The translations under genes and the position numbers were made by a program. A model generated the notes under the pieces. It saw only the letters and a program-made list of their open reading frames with translations. It was not told where the DNA came from and searched no databases. 64,000 nt of DNA from JADGRA01 sp052143535 (GTDB lineage Bacteria; Myxococcota; Myxococcia; Myxococcales; Myxococcaceae): assembly GCA_052143535.1 (NCBI GenBank), contig JBKQSS010000050.1:1-64000 (forward strand), written 5' to 3'. Positions 51,056 to 60,839 of the stretch are shown here, piece after piece (positions within the stretch are counted from its first letter, which is position 1; every line of letters begins with the position of its first letter).

Positions 51056-52150
51056 TCAGTTGGAGTTTCCGCTGCCGGGCTCGTCGTCGACCAGGTCTGC
51101 ATCGACGAGCGGCATTTCCGAGGTCGAGCCGGTGCGAGGGGGCTCCTTCGCGGTGAGCAACTCAAAGGGCTCGCCTTCGGCCACAGGCAGCTCCGAGGTG
51201 ACGGGCGCCCCAGACGGCGCGGCGACCGGCTCAGCAGAGGCCTTCGGGACCGCCACTGGGGCGGTGGCAGCGCGGGAGTGGCGGACGAGGTCTGCGGCGA
51301 AGGCGGTGGTGGAGACTTGGAAGCCGGCTCGTACCAACACCACCAGCTGTGCCCAAAGGAGGGCAAGCCATGCCAGCGCGGTGTTGCCTTCGGGGAGCGC
51401 CGCGTGAATGCGTATCATGAGCAGGACCGCGCACAGCTCGGCGGCGCCGAGCAGGGCATAGGCCGCCCAGGCCCCGGGAGAGCGCACCACCAGGAGAAAG
51501 GCGCGCCACACCGCCTTGCGCGTCTGCCGCACCTCTTCCACCAACGACAGCACCCGGGAGGCGTCTAGGGTCAGACGCCACAGCGCCCACAGCATGCCCA
51601 ACACCAGCAAATGGGCGACCGCCCAGCCGGTCAAGGGCCGGTCGGTGACGAACGAAAGGCCGGACACGGTGAAGAGCGAATCTCGGTGCACCGCATGGAG
51701 GAGCGCGCTCAGCCCGGCGACCACGCCGGCGCATGCCAAAAGGAGGAGAAGACTCCACAGCGAGGTGCGCACCACCCGGCCAAACATGCGCGCGCTTTCG
51801 GCGATGAAGTCCACCAGCCGGAAGCCGTCCACCGTCCAGGCCCGCCACACGACGCCGCCCGTGAGGAAAAGCGTGAGGGGGAGCGCAACGAGCAGGGCCA
51901 CGCCGCCCAGCGCCCGCAGAGGGCCGCCTCCTTCGGGGAAGGCATGGCGGATGCCCAGAAGGAGCTCCATCGAGAGGAGCGGCCTGCCCGCCGCCAGCGG
52001 CGCGTGCCCGTAGAATTTGAAGAGGTAGACCAGGTCCGGCGCGACGGCAATTCCGGCGCAGAGGAGCGAGAGGCAGAGCAGGATGAGCAGCGTCTGCCAC
52101 TCGGAGAAACCCTTCACCAGGGCAGCAGGGATGGCGCGGAGTGTCCGCAC
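51056..52150 (-). CDS. Polytopic membrane protein, unknown function
   Basis: 364 residues from a GTG at 52150; AGGAG is present but about 13 nt away, so the start is uncertain, and the frame is open upstream into the peptidase gene. It has about seven transmembrane helices (for example TLLILLCLSLLCAGIAVAPDL and GVALLVALPLTLFLTGGVVW), then a cytoplasmic tail of about 85 residues rich in Pro, Ala and Glu with an acidic end (LVDADLVDDEPGSGNSN). I do not recognise the family. It follows the M1 peptidase gene at 20 bp and is probably co-transcribed. It converges on the LvaC-like gene. Confidence 0.75.
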   Translation of the reverse strand: MRTLRAIPAALVKGFSEWQTLLILLCLSLLCAGIAVAPDLVYLFKFYGHAPLAAGRPLLSMELLLGIRHAFPEGGGPLRALGGVALLVALPLTLFLTGGVVWRAWTVDGFRLVDFIAESARMFGRVVRTSLWSLLLLLACAGVVAGLSALLHAVHRDSLFTVSGLSFVTDRPLTGWAVAHLLVLGMLWALWRLTLDASRVLSLVEEVRQTRKAVWRAFLLVVRSPGAWAAYALLGAAELCAVLLMIRIHAALPEGNTALAWLALLWAQLVVLVRAGFQVSTTAFAADLVRHSRAATAPVAVPKASAEPVAAPSGAPVTSELPVAEGEPFELLTAKEPPRTGSTSEMPLVDADLVDDEPGSGNSN

Positions 52151-52170
52151 GGGAAGGGGGCCTCTCCTCT

Positions 52171-54258
52171 TTAGAGAAACGCTGCAAGCGAACTGGTGAA
52201 CAGCTGGCTGACATACAAAAAGAAGCCGGCCAAAGCGGTGGGCGCGTGGGGCGTGAAGCGGGTGGAGCGAGCGTCGTTCACCCGGACGGCGTCCAGCAGG
52301 TTGACGCCGCCTGGGTCGATGCGTGCTTCGCGTACTCGCCCGCTCTTCCCGGCACGCACGTAGGTGTACTTGGCCCAAGTATTCTTCCCATCCCACGCCT
52401 CGTCGACCACCGAGCCGTCCTCGAAAGTCACGCGGACAATGGCCGGAATTGCGAGGGGCGCGCGTTGTTCCACCGTGACCGTGCAGCGCACCGGAGCCGT
52501 GTCCTTCGAAGCCGGCTCCTTCCACGTCCTCGTCACCGGGTTCCCCTTGGCGTCGTCGAAAGCGCCAGCCACGCTTTCTGGCTCCGTCGCACAGGCAATG
52601 TCAGCGACGGCCAAGTCCAGTCCAAGCGTGCTGTGGAAAAATTGCTGCTCGAAGCCGGAGAGGTCCCGTCCGGAGACCTCCCTAGCCACGGCGAAGAAGT
52701 CGGCGGTGGCCGGATGCTTGAAGGCCCACCGCTGCACGTAGGTGCGCATGACGTTGGCGAACACCTCCGGGCCCAGCGTCAGCTCGAGCTGGCGAAGAGC
52801 GAGCTCCGTCCGTGGGTAGGAATTTTCGCCGTAGTCATTGGTGGTCCGGTACTTCCAAGAGTCACGGACGATGGGGGAGTCGTAGTGCGTTCGGGCCGCT
52901 TGGCTGGCATACCCAAAGTCCGAGAAGTCGCTACGCACCAGGGGCCCGAGGAGCGCGCGCAACGGGCGGCCAAAGACGTCGGCGAAATTCCAGTGAACGC
53001 CCTCGGCGTCCATCAGCTTGGCAGTGCCGTAGCTGTTGACGCCCTCGTCCATCCACGCCTCTTCGAACTCGTTGGAGGCGACCAGCCCCATCCAGTAGTT
53101 GTGGCCGAACTCGTGGGCGGTAACGTTCCAAAGAATGGCGTCCTTGCCTGCGCCAGGGTCGCGACGGCTGACGATGGTGAAAAACGTCGGGTACTCCATG
53201 CCACCGGTGGACATCGCGAACTCGGTGTTGGGCGGCGCCACGACGGTGACATGCGGGTAGGGGTAGGGGTACCACCAACGTCCGTAGTGGCGGAGGGAGG
53301 CCTTCAGCGCTGCTAGCGCCTGGTCGGCGGTGGCACGGTATTGCGGCTCGACGAGCGCGGACAGGGCCACTTCGGGCAATCCGTCCTCGCGAAAGACGTC
53401 CGTCACCTCGATAAATTTGGGGTTGGCCGTCCAGGCGAATTCCTGGACGTCGTCCTGGTGGAAACGATGGGTGACGGTGCCGTCCGGGTTTTGTGTCCGC
53501 CCCGTCCGCACCCCCGTCGCACCCACGAAGAAGCGGGCCGGCAGGGTGAGCGAGACGTCATACGTCCCGAAGTCGGCGTAGAACTCGCTGTTGGAGTGGT
53601 ATTGGTGGGCGTTCCACCGGGCCTGGGTGGCGCCGCGGGTGGGCGGCACCTCAAGCACCGCCAGCTTCGGGAACCACTGGCCGAAGAGGTAGTAGTCGCC
53701 ACTGTAGCCGGCGCGAGCCACAGCACGCGGCACCCTCGACTCCCAGCTGAGCTCGAAGGTGATGGTGCCTCCCGGGGGGACACTCTGCGGCAGAGTCAGC
53801 GTAAACACCGTCTGGTCGTCGGCGTTGTCGTCGTCCGGGTGCTGCCAGCGCAAGGAAGGCAAAAGGTCCGTCCCGTCAGGGAGGACGGTGCGCGTCAGCT
53901 GCATCCACCCCCACTCGTCCGGCTTGCGCGTCGGGTAGCGGCCCGGTTTCGGCTTCTCGTCACGGAAGCCCTCCTTGTCCGCTGCCTCGCGGTAGAAAGT
54001 GGACTTCGCATTCTTGAAGGCGTTCCAGTAGGCGTGAAACCAGAGCGTGGCCTGAGGCTCGGCGCTTCGGTTCACCCAAGTCACCGTCTCATGCCCCGTC
54101 AGCTTGCGCGCCTCAGGGTCGAGCCGGGCGTCGATGACGTACGAGGCGGTGCGCTCACTGAGCGGCTCGCCGATGGACTTCCCTTGCGCGTCGAAACGGG
54201 CTGGCGCGGGTGTGGCCGTTAGCAGGGCAACCACGACGACGGGTGAGAAGAGGGGCAT
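52171..54258 (-). CDS. Exported M1-family (aminopeptidase N-like) metallopeptidase
   Basis: 695 residues from the ATG at 54258, which opens a signal peptide (FSPVVVVALLTATPAPA). The N-terminal beta-domain resembles the LTA4H/APN saddle. The catalytic core has STGGMEY (350-356, in place of GAMEN), zinc motif HEFGHNYW (382-389) and the third ligand Glu405 in WMDEG exactly 18 residues after the second histidine. The replacement of GAMEN and the long C-terminus fit secreted M1-like peptidases common in myxobacteria. It probably trims peptides in the periplasm or outside the cell. The predicted substrate is open. Confidence 0.88.
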   Translation of the reverse strand: MPLFSPVVVVALLTATPAPARFDAQGKSIGEPLSERTASYVIDARLDPEARKLTGHETVTWVNRSAEPQATLWFHAYWNAFKNAKSTFYREAADKEGFRDEKPKPGRYPTRKPDEWGWMQLTRTVLPDGTDLLPSLRWQHPDDDNADDQTVFTLTLPQSVPPGGTITFELSWESRVPRAVARAGYSGDYYLFGQWFPKLAVLEVPPTRGATQARWNAHQYHSNSEFYADFGTYDVSLTLPARFFVGATGVRTGRTQNPDGTVTHRFHQDDVQEFAWTANPKFIEVTDVFREDGLPEVALSALVEPQYRATADQALAALKASLRHYGRWWYPYPYPHVTVVAPPNTEFAMSTGGMEYPTFFTIVSRRDPGAGKDAILWNVTAHEFGHNYWMGLVASNEFEEAWMDEGVNSYGTAKLMDAEGVHWNFADVFGRPLRALLGPLVRSDFSDFGYASQAARTHYDSPIVRDSWKYRTTNDYGENSYPRTELALRQLELTLGPEVFANVMRTYVQRWAFKHPATADFFAVAREVSGRDLSGFEQQFFHSTLGLDLAVADIACATEPESVAGAFDDAKGNPVTRTWKEPASKDTAPVRCTVTVEQRAPLAIPAIVRVTFEDGSVVDEAWDGKNTWAKYTYVRAGKSGRVREARIDPGGVNLLDAVRVNDARSTRFTPHAPTALAGFFLYVSQLFTSSLAAFL

Positions 54259-54325
54259 GGGAAGGGCGAGGCGCGGACATAGCCTGCTTCCGGAGGCGCG
54301 TGCAAAGTGAAGTTGCGGGCGCCGG

Positions 54326-55300
54326 TCAGAGGCCGGGCGGTGGCAGCTCTTTTCCGTCGGTGGAGAGGCCGGGCACCGCGAGCAGCCGCCGCACCAGCTG
54401 GGACATTCGGGCCTCGTCGCCATCCGTCACGTCTAAGGTGAAGCTCAGCTCCTCGTGACGGCTGGCCGGAGCCACCAAGAGAAGTGGGCGCGGCACGCGC
54501 TCCAGCGGATTCACCAGTGCACGCAGTCCAGCATTCCACTCGCGGGCCACTTGCTCGAGGGGAACGGCTTCGACGCGAAGCCGGTAGGCAATTCCCGGCC
54601 CCTTACCATCCTCGAGGAAGATGCGGCCCTCCAGGGCGAGCCCTGCCCGGCGCAGGGCCGTTCTCTGCTCGGGCGTGAGAAAGGTGTCCGCCTCGAGAGA
54701 AGCGCTGTCGCCGCCGATAGCGTCCACCAGTTTGGTGCGAGCGGCACGGTTGCCGGGTGTCCGGCTGAAGGCTGTCCAGGCGTCCAAAAGGGACTGGGTG
54801 CGGGTCCGTTGCGATTGGGCTTCGGCCGCTGCACGAGTTTCCTGCGCCGCTGAGAGTAGCCCCCTCTGGCGGGCGATGGCGATGGGCTCCGGCAGCTCAG
54901 CTGGCGTCCCCGGGCGGAGCGGGTCGAAGGTGATGAAGACCAGGAGCGCATCCGGCTCGTCGGCCAGGCGTACCCCGGGCACCGTGCGCAAAAGAAAGGT
55001 GCCGGCCTCGGTGGGTCGCTCGATGCGCACCGAGCCGCCATGCCAAACGCGCGCGCGCAGTGCGGCCGGCGCATGGCTCCAGGCAAGCCATTGTGCGAAT
55101 GGCTGGTTTGGGACGACGCGTGGCGTCGAACGGTCGAGGAGGGCCACCGACTCGACGCCGTCGGCCGTGGAGAGGCGTTGGACGAGAGTACAAGTGTCCT
55201 CCGCCACGCAGGCCGGTCGAACCGCGGGTTCCTCCGGCGCGGCGCTGGCAGGCGGCGAGAGAAGCCAGAGAGTTACCAAGGCAAGAGGAAACGGACGCAG
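54326..55300 (-). CDS. Exported protein, unknown function (possible CTG start)
   Basis: The frame has no ATG or GTG at its beginning. The TTG at 55279 gives 317 residues but a signal without basic residues. A CTG at 55300, with AGGGAG at 9-nt spacing, gives 324 residues and a proper signal peptide (RPFPLALVTLWLLSPPASA), so I prefer the CTG. The mature protein has two cysteines near its start (CVAEDTC), a beta-rich half and a C-terminal half with LDAWTAFSRTPGN and LEGRIFLEDGKGPGIAY. I do not recognise a family. It is upstream of, and probably in an operon with, the M1-like peptidase. Confidence 0.7.
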   Translation of the reverse strand: MRPFPLALVTLWLLSPPASAAPEEPAVRPACVAEDTCTLVQRLSTADGVESVALLDRSTPRVVPNQPFAQWLAWSHAPAALRARVWHGGSVRIERPTEAGTFLLRTVPGVRLADEPDALLVFITFDPLRPGTPAELPEPIAIARQRGLLSAAQETRAAAEAQSQRTRTQSLLDAWTAFSRTPGNRAARTKLVDAIGGDSASLEADTFLTPEQRTALRRAGLALEGRIFLEDGKGPGIAYRLRVEAVPLEQVAREWNAGLRALVNPLERVPRPLLLVAPASRHEELSFTLDVTDGDEARMSQLVRRLLAVPGLSTDGKELPPPGL

Positions 55301-55355
55301 GACGTGTGTCTCCCTGACACTTCGCGTCTTTCAGCGAAGGAAAAGAGAGTCTAGC

Positions 55356-56297
55356 TCAGCGGCGGACGGCCTCGGGGGCCGCCGGCGTGCTCGCGAGGGT
55401 GTTGTCCGACGGCGCTCCGCCCCGGGGACGAAGCACCACCGCAACGCTGGCGAGGATGAGGGGAGTCGCCAACACAGCGACGGGGGGCACGGCTTCGCCG
55501 CCGAACGCCGAGCCGAGCAGCATCGCCACCAGAGGGTTGATGTAGGCATAGCTGCTGGCGACGGTGGGTCGCACGCGTCCAAGCAAGTAGAGGTAGGCGC
55601 TGAAGGCCAACAGCGAGCCGAAGACGACGAGGTATGCGAGCGCCCCCAGCGCGCGGCCGGAGGGGAAGGCTGCGAAGTGCTCGCGGTTGAGGAAGCTCAC
55701 CCCGAGAAGGACAGCCCCTCCGCCCAGCATCTGAGTTGCTGCGGCCATTGCCCCTCTTGGCAGCTCGAGCCGCCGGCTCCACAGCGAGCCGAAGGCCCAC
55801 GAAGCTGAAGCCAAAAGGAGAGCGAGCATGCCGCCCGGGTTTGCGTGCAGGTCGCTCCCTTGGTGCAAAAGCAGGATGCCGAGGGCACCCAGCCCCAGCG
55901 CCGCCCAGTCCCCGGCCGAGGGCCACTTGCCGAAGACGCCGGAGAAGAAGGCCATCCACAGGGGCATGGCGGAGACGACAAGCGCGGCCAGGCCCGAGCC
56001 GACGGTTTGCTCGGCATAGGCCACACCACCGTTGCCGACCGCAAGCAACAGGGTGCCCACCAGAAGACAGTTGCGCCATTGCAGGGGAGTGGGAAACGGC
56101 GCGCCGCGCGCCTTGGCCAGCAGAAAAAGCGCCGCTCCGGCCACCAGAAACCGGACGGCCCCCATCCGGAATGTCGGAAAGCCCTCCAGCGCCACCCGCA
56201 TGGCCAGGTAGGTGGAGCCCCAGATGAGGTAGAGCAGCAAGAGGGCCAAAGCGACGCCCCAACGCGAAGAGGAGGGCATGGGCATGGGGTGTGACAT
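55356..56297 (-). CDS. EamA/DMT-family transporter (YedA-like)
   Basis: 313 residues from the ATG at 56297 (56285 also possible). It has ten transmembrane helices in two EamA repeats; the opening LLLLYLIWGSTYLAMRVALEGFP and MGAVRFLVAGAALFLLA are DMT/RhaT-type signatures, and SSYAYINPLVAMLLGSAFGGE opens the end of the second repeat. Members export small metabolites such as amino acids or purines; the substrate is unknown. It is divergent from the glucosidase gene across about 250 bp. Confidence 0.92.
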   Translation of the reverse strand: MSHPMPMPSSSRWGVALALLLLYLIWGSTYLAMRVALEGFPTFRMGAVRFLVAGAALFLLAKARGAPFPTPLQWRNCLLVGTLLLAVGNGGVAYAEQTVGSGLAALVVSAMPLWMAFFSGVFGKWPSAGDWAALGLGALGILLLHQGSDLHANPGGMLALLLASASWAFGSLWSRRLELPRGAMAAATQMLGGGAVLLGVSFLNREHFAAFPSGRALGALAYLVVFGSLLAFSAYLYLLGRVRPTVASSYAYINPLVAMLLGSAFGGEAVPPVAVLATPLILASVAVVLRPRGGAPSDNTLASTPAAPEAVRR

Positions 56298-56553
56298 CGG
56301 GCCTCGGGAAGCGCCGGCTGGCAGCGGCCGGTTGCTCTCCACCATCCGTCGCGCTGACTCCACCCGACCTCCCGCTCTTTGCGCTCGAAGTCACTGGGGG
56401 CCGCTGGCGGCCGCGGGATGCCCTTAGCCGCTGGCACGGGCGCTCGCCAGTCGGCGCGGCCTGTGCCGTGTCCAGCCGCGGTCGGGTGTGCTCCCCGTCT
56501 CGCTCGGCCGCGCCGGCCTACCCGGAAGCGTCGGCCCGCGGCGGGGGTGTCCG
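56298..56553. other. Divergent intergenic region, EamA transporter / glucosidase
   Basis: 256 bp without a supported gene. It contains a TGGCACG box (about 56434), but the distal GC is one base out of register for a sigma-54 promoter. No other recognisable element. Confidence 0.4.
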
Positions 56554-59286
56554 ATGGAGATTGCCGGCGCCCCCGGTCGGTGCTTGTCTCCGCCCGCGCC
56601 AATGCCCCCGACGAGTGCGAGCGACGCGGAAACCGAGCGCCTCGAAGAGGATGAGCACCGGTTGAAAAACTGGAAGCGGTGGGGGCCTTACCTCTCCGAA
56701 CGGCAATGGGGAACCGTCCGCGAGGACTACTCGGCGAATGGAACGGCCTGGGACCATTTCCCACACGACCACGCGCGCTCCCGTGCCTACCGTTGGGGCG
56801 AGGACGGCCTGCTCGGGCTCACCGACCGCGAATGCCGTCTGTGCTTCGCCCCCGCGCTGTGGAATGGGAAGGACCCCATCCTCAAGGAGCGTTTCTTCGG
56901 ACTGAATAACGCCGAGGGCAACCACGGCGAGGATGTGAAGGAGCTGTACTGGTATTTGGATGCCACCCCCACCGCCAGCTACCTGAAGGCTCTCTACAAG
57001 TACCCCCACGGCCCCTTCCCGTACACGGAGCTGGTCGAGGTCAACCGGCGGCGAGGGCGCGCGCTCCCGGAATATGACCCGCTCGACACCGGTGCATTCG
57101 ATGAGGACCGCTATTTCGATGTGCTGGTGGAGTATGCCAAGGCGGGTCCCAACGACATTTTCATCCGGATTACCGCCACCAACCGTGGCCCGGAGCGCGC
57201 CCCGCTGCACGTGCTTCCGACGCTCTGGCTTCGCAACACCTGGGCCTGGGGAAGGACCGGCGAAGGGTACTGGGCTCCGGGGCGCATTCAGGCCAGCGAG
57301 GGCAACCTTTTGGCGCAGCACTCCTCCCTCGGGCTGATGAGGTTTGAGGCGTCCCCAACTCCAGGGGGCTCACCGCCGCATTTCCTTTTCTGCGACAACG
57401 AGACCAACACCGAACGGCTCTACCGCACGCCTGGGAGGAGCCGCTGGCCCAAGGACAGCTTTCACGCCTACCTGGTGGACGGGCGCCACGAAGCGGTGAA
57501 GCCGAGTCGGGTCGGCACCAAGGCCGCCGCCCATTATGCATTCCAGCTCGAGCCGGGAGAGGCGGCCCAGGTCCGCCTGCGTCTAAGTGACGTCGACCTG
57601 GGCGTGCTTGCGGACTTCGGTAAGACGTTTGAGGCGGTGTTCTCCCAGCGCATCAACGAGGCAGACGCCTTTTACGCGCGCCGAATCTCAGCGGGGGCCA
57701 CGCCCGATGAGCGCGAGGTATCGCGGCTGTCCTACGCGGGACTCATCTGGAACAAGCAGTTTTACGGCTATTCGGTGAAGGCATGGCTGGAGGGCGACCC
57801 GGTGTCACCGCCGCCCGCTCCCCAGCGCGCTGAGGGCCGGAACCACGACTGGAAGCAGCTCTACAACCGCGACGTCCTCTCCATGCCGGACAAATGGGAG
57901 TACCCGTGGTTCGCCGCCTGGGACTTGGGCTTCCACATGGTGCCCTTCGCTGGCATTGACGCGTCGTTTGCCAAGGAGCAGCTCAAGCTCTTCCTCCGCG
58001 AATGGTACATGCACCCGAGCGGCCAGATTCCGGCCTACGAGTGGGCCTTCGAGGACGTCAACCCGCCGGTCCACGCTTGGGCCTGCTGGCGGGTTTACAA
58101 AAAGACGGCTCCGCGAGGAGCGCGGGACACGCTCTTTCTGCGGCGCGTATTTCCCAAGCTGCTGCTCAACTTCACCTGGTGGGTCAACCGCAAGGACCTC
58201 GCCGGAAAGCATCTGTTTGGCGGGGGCTTTCTCGGACTCGACAACGTGGGCGTCTTCGACCGAAACCGCCCACTGCCGAACGGGTTGCAGTTGGCCCAGG
58301 CGGACGGCACGGCGTGGATGGCCTTTTTTTGCACCACCATGCTTTCCATCTCGCTCGAGCTGGCGATGGACGACCCGGCCTACGAGGACATCGCCAGCAA
58401 ATTCTTCGAGCACTTCGTCACCATCGTCGATGCGATGAATTCAGGCGGCACCGGCCTGTGGGACGAGCAGGACGGCTTCTATTACGACAAGATGATTACC
58501 CCCGAGGGGGAGATGCTTCCCCTCCGGCTGCGCTCGATGGTCGGCCTCATTCCCCTCTTCGCCGCCGAGATTCTCGAGGACCGCTACCTCCAGAAGCTGC
58601 CGGGCTTCGCCAAGCGGATGCACTGGTTCTTGGAGAACAAGCCAGAACTGGCGAGCCATGTCTTCTACCGGCCGCCCAATCCCGGCCACCCGAGCGGCAG
58701 GCACCTGCTGGCGGTGGCGCCGCGCGAGCGGATGGAGCGCATTCTCCGCTACATGGTGGACGAGGCGGAGTTCCTTTCGCCCTACGGGATTCGCTCGCTC
58801 TCCAAGGCCTACCAGGCGAAGCCTTACGTGCTGCGGTCCCATGGGGCCGAGGCCGAAGTGCGCTACGAGCCCGGGGTCTCCGAGACGGGCATGTTCGGTG
58901 GCAACTCCAACTGGCGCGGGCCGGTGTGGTTCCCGACCAACTTCTTGCTGGTCGAAGTTCTCGAGCGCTACCACCACTTCTACGGCGACGAGCTCCGCAT
59001 CGAGTTTCCGACCGGCTCCGGCAGCATGCACAGCCTACGAGAGGTCGCGCACCTCCTCGCCGGCCGGCTGTGCGCGCTCTTTCTGCCCGACGCCAACGGG
59101 CGACGGCCGCTCAATGGGGACGAGGCGCGCTACCAGCGCGACCCCCATTTCCGGGAGCTGGTGACGTTTTACGAGTTCTTCCATGGTGACACCGGGCAGG
59201 GGCTCGGAGCCGCCCACCAGACCGGATGGACGGCGCTGGTGGCGGACATGCTGGGGGACGTCATCCTGGCCCGCCGGCGGCACTGA
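56554..59286 (+). CDS. GH63-like glucosidase
   Basis: 910 residues from the ATG at 56554 (GGGGG just upstream); an ATG at 56602 (894 residues) is a plausible alternative because the conserved part begins soon after it. It opens LKNWKRWGPYLSERQWGTVREDYS, a hallmark of bacterial glucosidases related to eukaryotic mannosyl-oligosaccharide glucosidase. An (alpha/alpha) barrel follows, with aromatic and acidic active-site segments (YPWFAAWDLGFHMVPFAGID, IPAYEWAFEDVNPPVHAW, and MFGGNSNWRGPVWFPTNF). There is no signal peptide, so a cytoplasmic role on glucans or disaccharides is likely. Confidence 0.9.
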   Translation: MEIAGAPGRCLSPPAPMPPTSASDAETERLEEDEHRLKNWKRWGPYLSERQWGTVREDYSANGTAWDHFPHDHARSRAYRWGEDGLLGLTDRECRLCFAPALWNGKDPILKERFFGLNNAEGNHGEDVKELYWYLDATPTASYLKALYKYPHGPFPYTELVEVNRRRGRALPEYDPLDTGAFDEDRYFDVLVEYAKAGPNDIFIRITATNRGPERAPLHVLPTLWLRNTWAWGRTGEGYWAPGRIQASEGNLLAQHSSLGLMRFEASPTPGGSPPHFLFCDNETNTERLYRTPGRSRWPKDSFHAYLVDGRHEAVKPSRVGTKAAAHYAFQLEPGEAAQVRLRLSDVDLGVLADFGKTFEAVFSQRINEADAFYARRISAGATPDEREVSRLSYAGLIWNKQFYGYSVKAWLEGDPVSPPPAPQRAEGRNHDWKQLYNRDVLSMPDKWEYPWFAAWDLGFHMVPFAGIDASFAKEQLKLFLREWYMHPSGQIPAYEWAFEDVNPPVHAWACWRVYKKTAPRGARDTLFLRRVFPKLLLNFTWWVNRKDLAGKHLFGGGFLGLDNVGVFDRNRPLPNGLQLAQADGTAWMAFFCTTMLSISLELAMDDPAYEDIASKFFEHFVTIVDAMNSGGTGLWDEQDGFYYDKMITPEGEMLPLRLRSMVGLIPLFAAEILEDRYLQKLPGFAKRMHWFLENKPELASHVFYRPPNPGHPSGRHLLAVAPRERMERILRYMVDEAEFLSPYGIRSLSKAYQAKPYVLRSHGAEAEVRYEPGVSETGMFGGNSNWRGPVWFPTNFLLVEVLERYHHFYGDELRIEFPTGSGSMHSLREVAHLLAGRLCALFLPDANGRRPLNGDEARYQRDPHFRELVTFYEFFHGDTGQGLGAAHQTGWTALVADMLGDVILARRRH

Positions 59287-59300
59287 AACGAGCGCTGCCT

Positions 59301-60614
59301 CTAGCGAAAGCGCATCTGGGCGAGCTCCTGCACGGAAAGTCCAGTGGCGTGCTCGACCTCCGCTGGCGTCACGGCCGCACAGGCCAGCGCGCGACGGAAG
59401 GTGTTGAGCAGCACCTGCGCGGTGGCCGCGTCGTCGAACATCACCCCTAGCCGGGTGGCCTGCGCGGCGCGGTCCATGAAGGAGCGCAGGCGTGCTCCGG
59501 CCGGCTCGAGCTCGGCCTGGAAGAAGGCGAAGAGGGCGCCGAAGCGTGCTGGCAGCTGAGCCGGATGCAGGTCCCAACCCTGGAAGACGCCGTCCTCGAG
59601 GGCGCGCTTCACGTCCTCGGCGGTCCGCCGCCAGCCGGCATGCACCGCCCGGCGGTTCTCGGCCTGCTGCTCCTTGCTGAGGTTCTCCCCGCGGTGGGGG
59701 GCCACCGGGAGAACGGTGGTCGGACCGTCCGAGATGGACACCGACGTCCCGGACGTCGACAGCACGAGTAGCCGCCGGGCCAGGTCCAGCGCCGGGTGGG
59801 CCAGCGTGGTGCGCGCTCCGGTGATGCCGAGAGACGCGCTCAAGTCATATGGGCCGAGGTGCAGCGAGCGGCAGCGCGGGCCGGCGGCAGCGAGCAAGCG
59901 TGGGACGCCCAGGGTGCCGTCCTGGGCGATGAGCGCCTGGGGTGTCTCCACCATCAATTCCAGGGCCACTGACCCATCGCGCCATCCGGCGCGTGCCTCG
60001 ACGGCCGCCAGAGCATGGACCAGAAGGTGGACCTGCTCGGGGACGGCCACCTTGGGCAAGGTGACGGCGAAGCCAGGTGGGCAGCCGGCGGCGGCGGCGG
60101 CCTGAAACACCCGTTCCAGGGTGCGAAGCGCCCGGCGCGCCGTCGTTGGCGAGGTGAAGGACTTGATGCGGATGCCGACGAAGGGCGGCAGCGCTCCTTG
60201 TCGGTGTGCCTCGGCGAGCGCCGCGCCCACCGTGTCGGCATGGCCGTCTTCTTCCGCATCCGGCCGGACTCCGTAGCCGTCTTCGAAGTCGATGCGGTAA
60301 TCCTCGACCGGCTCGCGCTCCAGCTTCTCCACCACCCGTTTGCGCAGCTGGGTGGCGGCGTCGGGGGCAAGCGACAGTCCCAGCGCCCAGGCGAAGGTGG
60401 TGCCGTCGGGGGCATAGCTGTCCAGGGCAGCCCGGGCGATGTCCCGGATGCGGCCCAGGCTGCGAGACTGAAACAGGTGCGCGCCGCCGTAGAGCACGTG
60501 TACCGGACGGCGCCCCATCTCCAGGGCTGGGCGGAGATGTTGAAGGCGCAATAACCCCTGCTCGAGGTTCTCGAGCGCCGGGGCAAGCGCATCGGCCAGC
60601 GGGGGGAAGGCCAT
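59301..60614 (-). CDS. HpcH/HpaI aldolase/citrate-lyase-type protein
   Basis: 437 residues from the ATG at 60614 (GGAG 9 nt upstream); an ATG at 60713 lacks a ribosome site. The TIM-barrel elements are YRIDFEDGYG (acidic metal region), GIRIKSF, TLPKVAVPEQVHLLVHAL and LELMVETPQALI with a conserved Glu, then CRSLHLGPYDLSASLG. These match CitE/HpcH-like class II lyases acting on CoA-thioester or 2-oxo acids. The C-terminal 130 residues (VHAGWRRTAEDVKRALEDGV...) are an extension seen in only some members. Its stop is 14 bp from that of the glucosidase, convergent. Substrate unknown. Confidence 0.82.
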   Translation of the reverse strand: MAFPPLADALAPALENLEQGLLRLQHLRPALEMGRRPVHVLYGGAHLFQSRSLGRIRDIARAALDSYAPDGTTFAWALGLSLAPDAATQLRKRVVEKLEREPVEDYRIDFEDGYGVRPDAEEDGHADTVGAALAEAHRQGALPPFVGIRIKSFTSPTTARRALRTLERVFQAAAAAGCPPGFAVTLPKVAVPEQVHLLVHALAAVEARAGWRDGSVALELMVETPQALIAQDGTLGVPRLLAAAGPRCRSLHLGPYDLSASLGITGARTTLAHPALDLARRLLVLSTSGTSVSISDGPTTVLPVAPHRGENLSKEQQAENRRAVHAGWRRTAEDVKRALEDGVFQGWDLHPAQLPARFGALFAFFQAELEPAGARLRSFMDRAAQATRLGVMFDDAATAQVLLNTFRRALACAAVTPAEVEHATGLSVQELAQMRFR

Positions 60615-60839
60615 CCCATTCGGCTCCAGTTGCCGCTTCCGAAGTCCGTCATACTCCCCTTGGCGTGGGCGGTGCACGCTCCGTGGAGAGCTGGGACGGC
60701 GGACGTCTGCCATGGGGGGGAGCGCCAGCGGACCTCGGCAGTGGCACCCCCCGGGGAGAGAGTGTCGCACGAGCGTCACGTGCCGAGCATCGCTTCCGTT
60801 GAGTGTCGTCACCGGCTCGCCTAGCGTCTGCAGCCGCAA

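Noticed and set aside
56430..56450. CTGGCACG box between the EamA and glucosidase genes
   Set aside because: A perfect -24 half, but the -12 GC is out of register by one base, which sigma-54 does not tolerate.
60659..60676. Sigma-54-like TTGGCGTGGGCGGTGCA upstream of sthA
   Set aside because: Spacing is right but three consensus positions fail and it is 165 bp from the gene.
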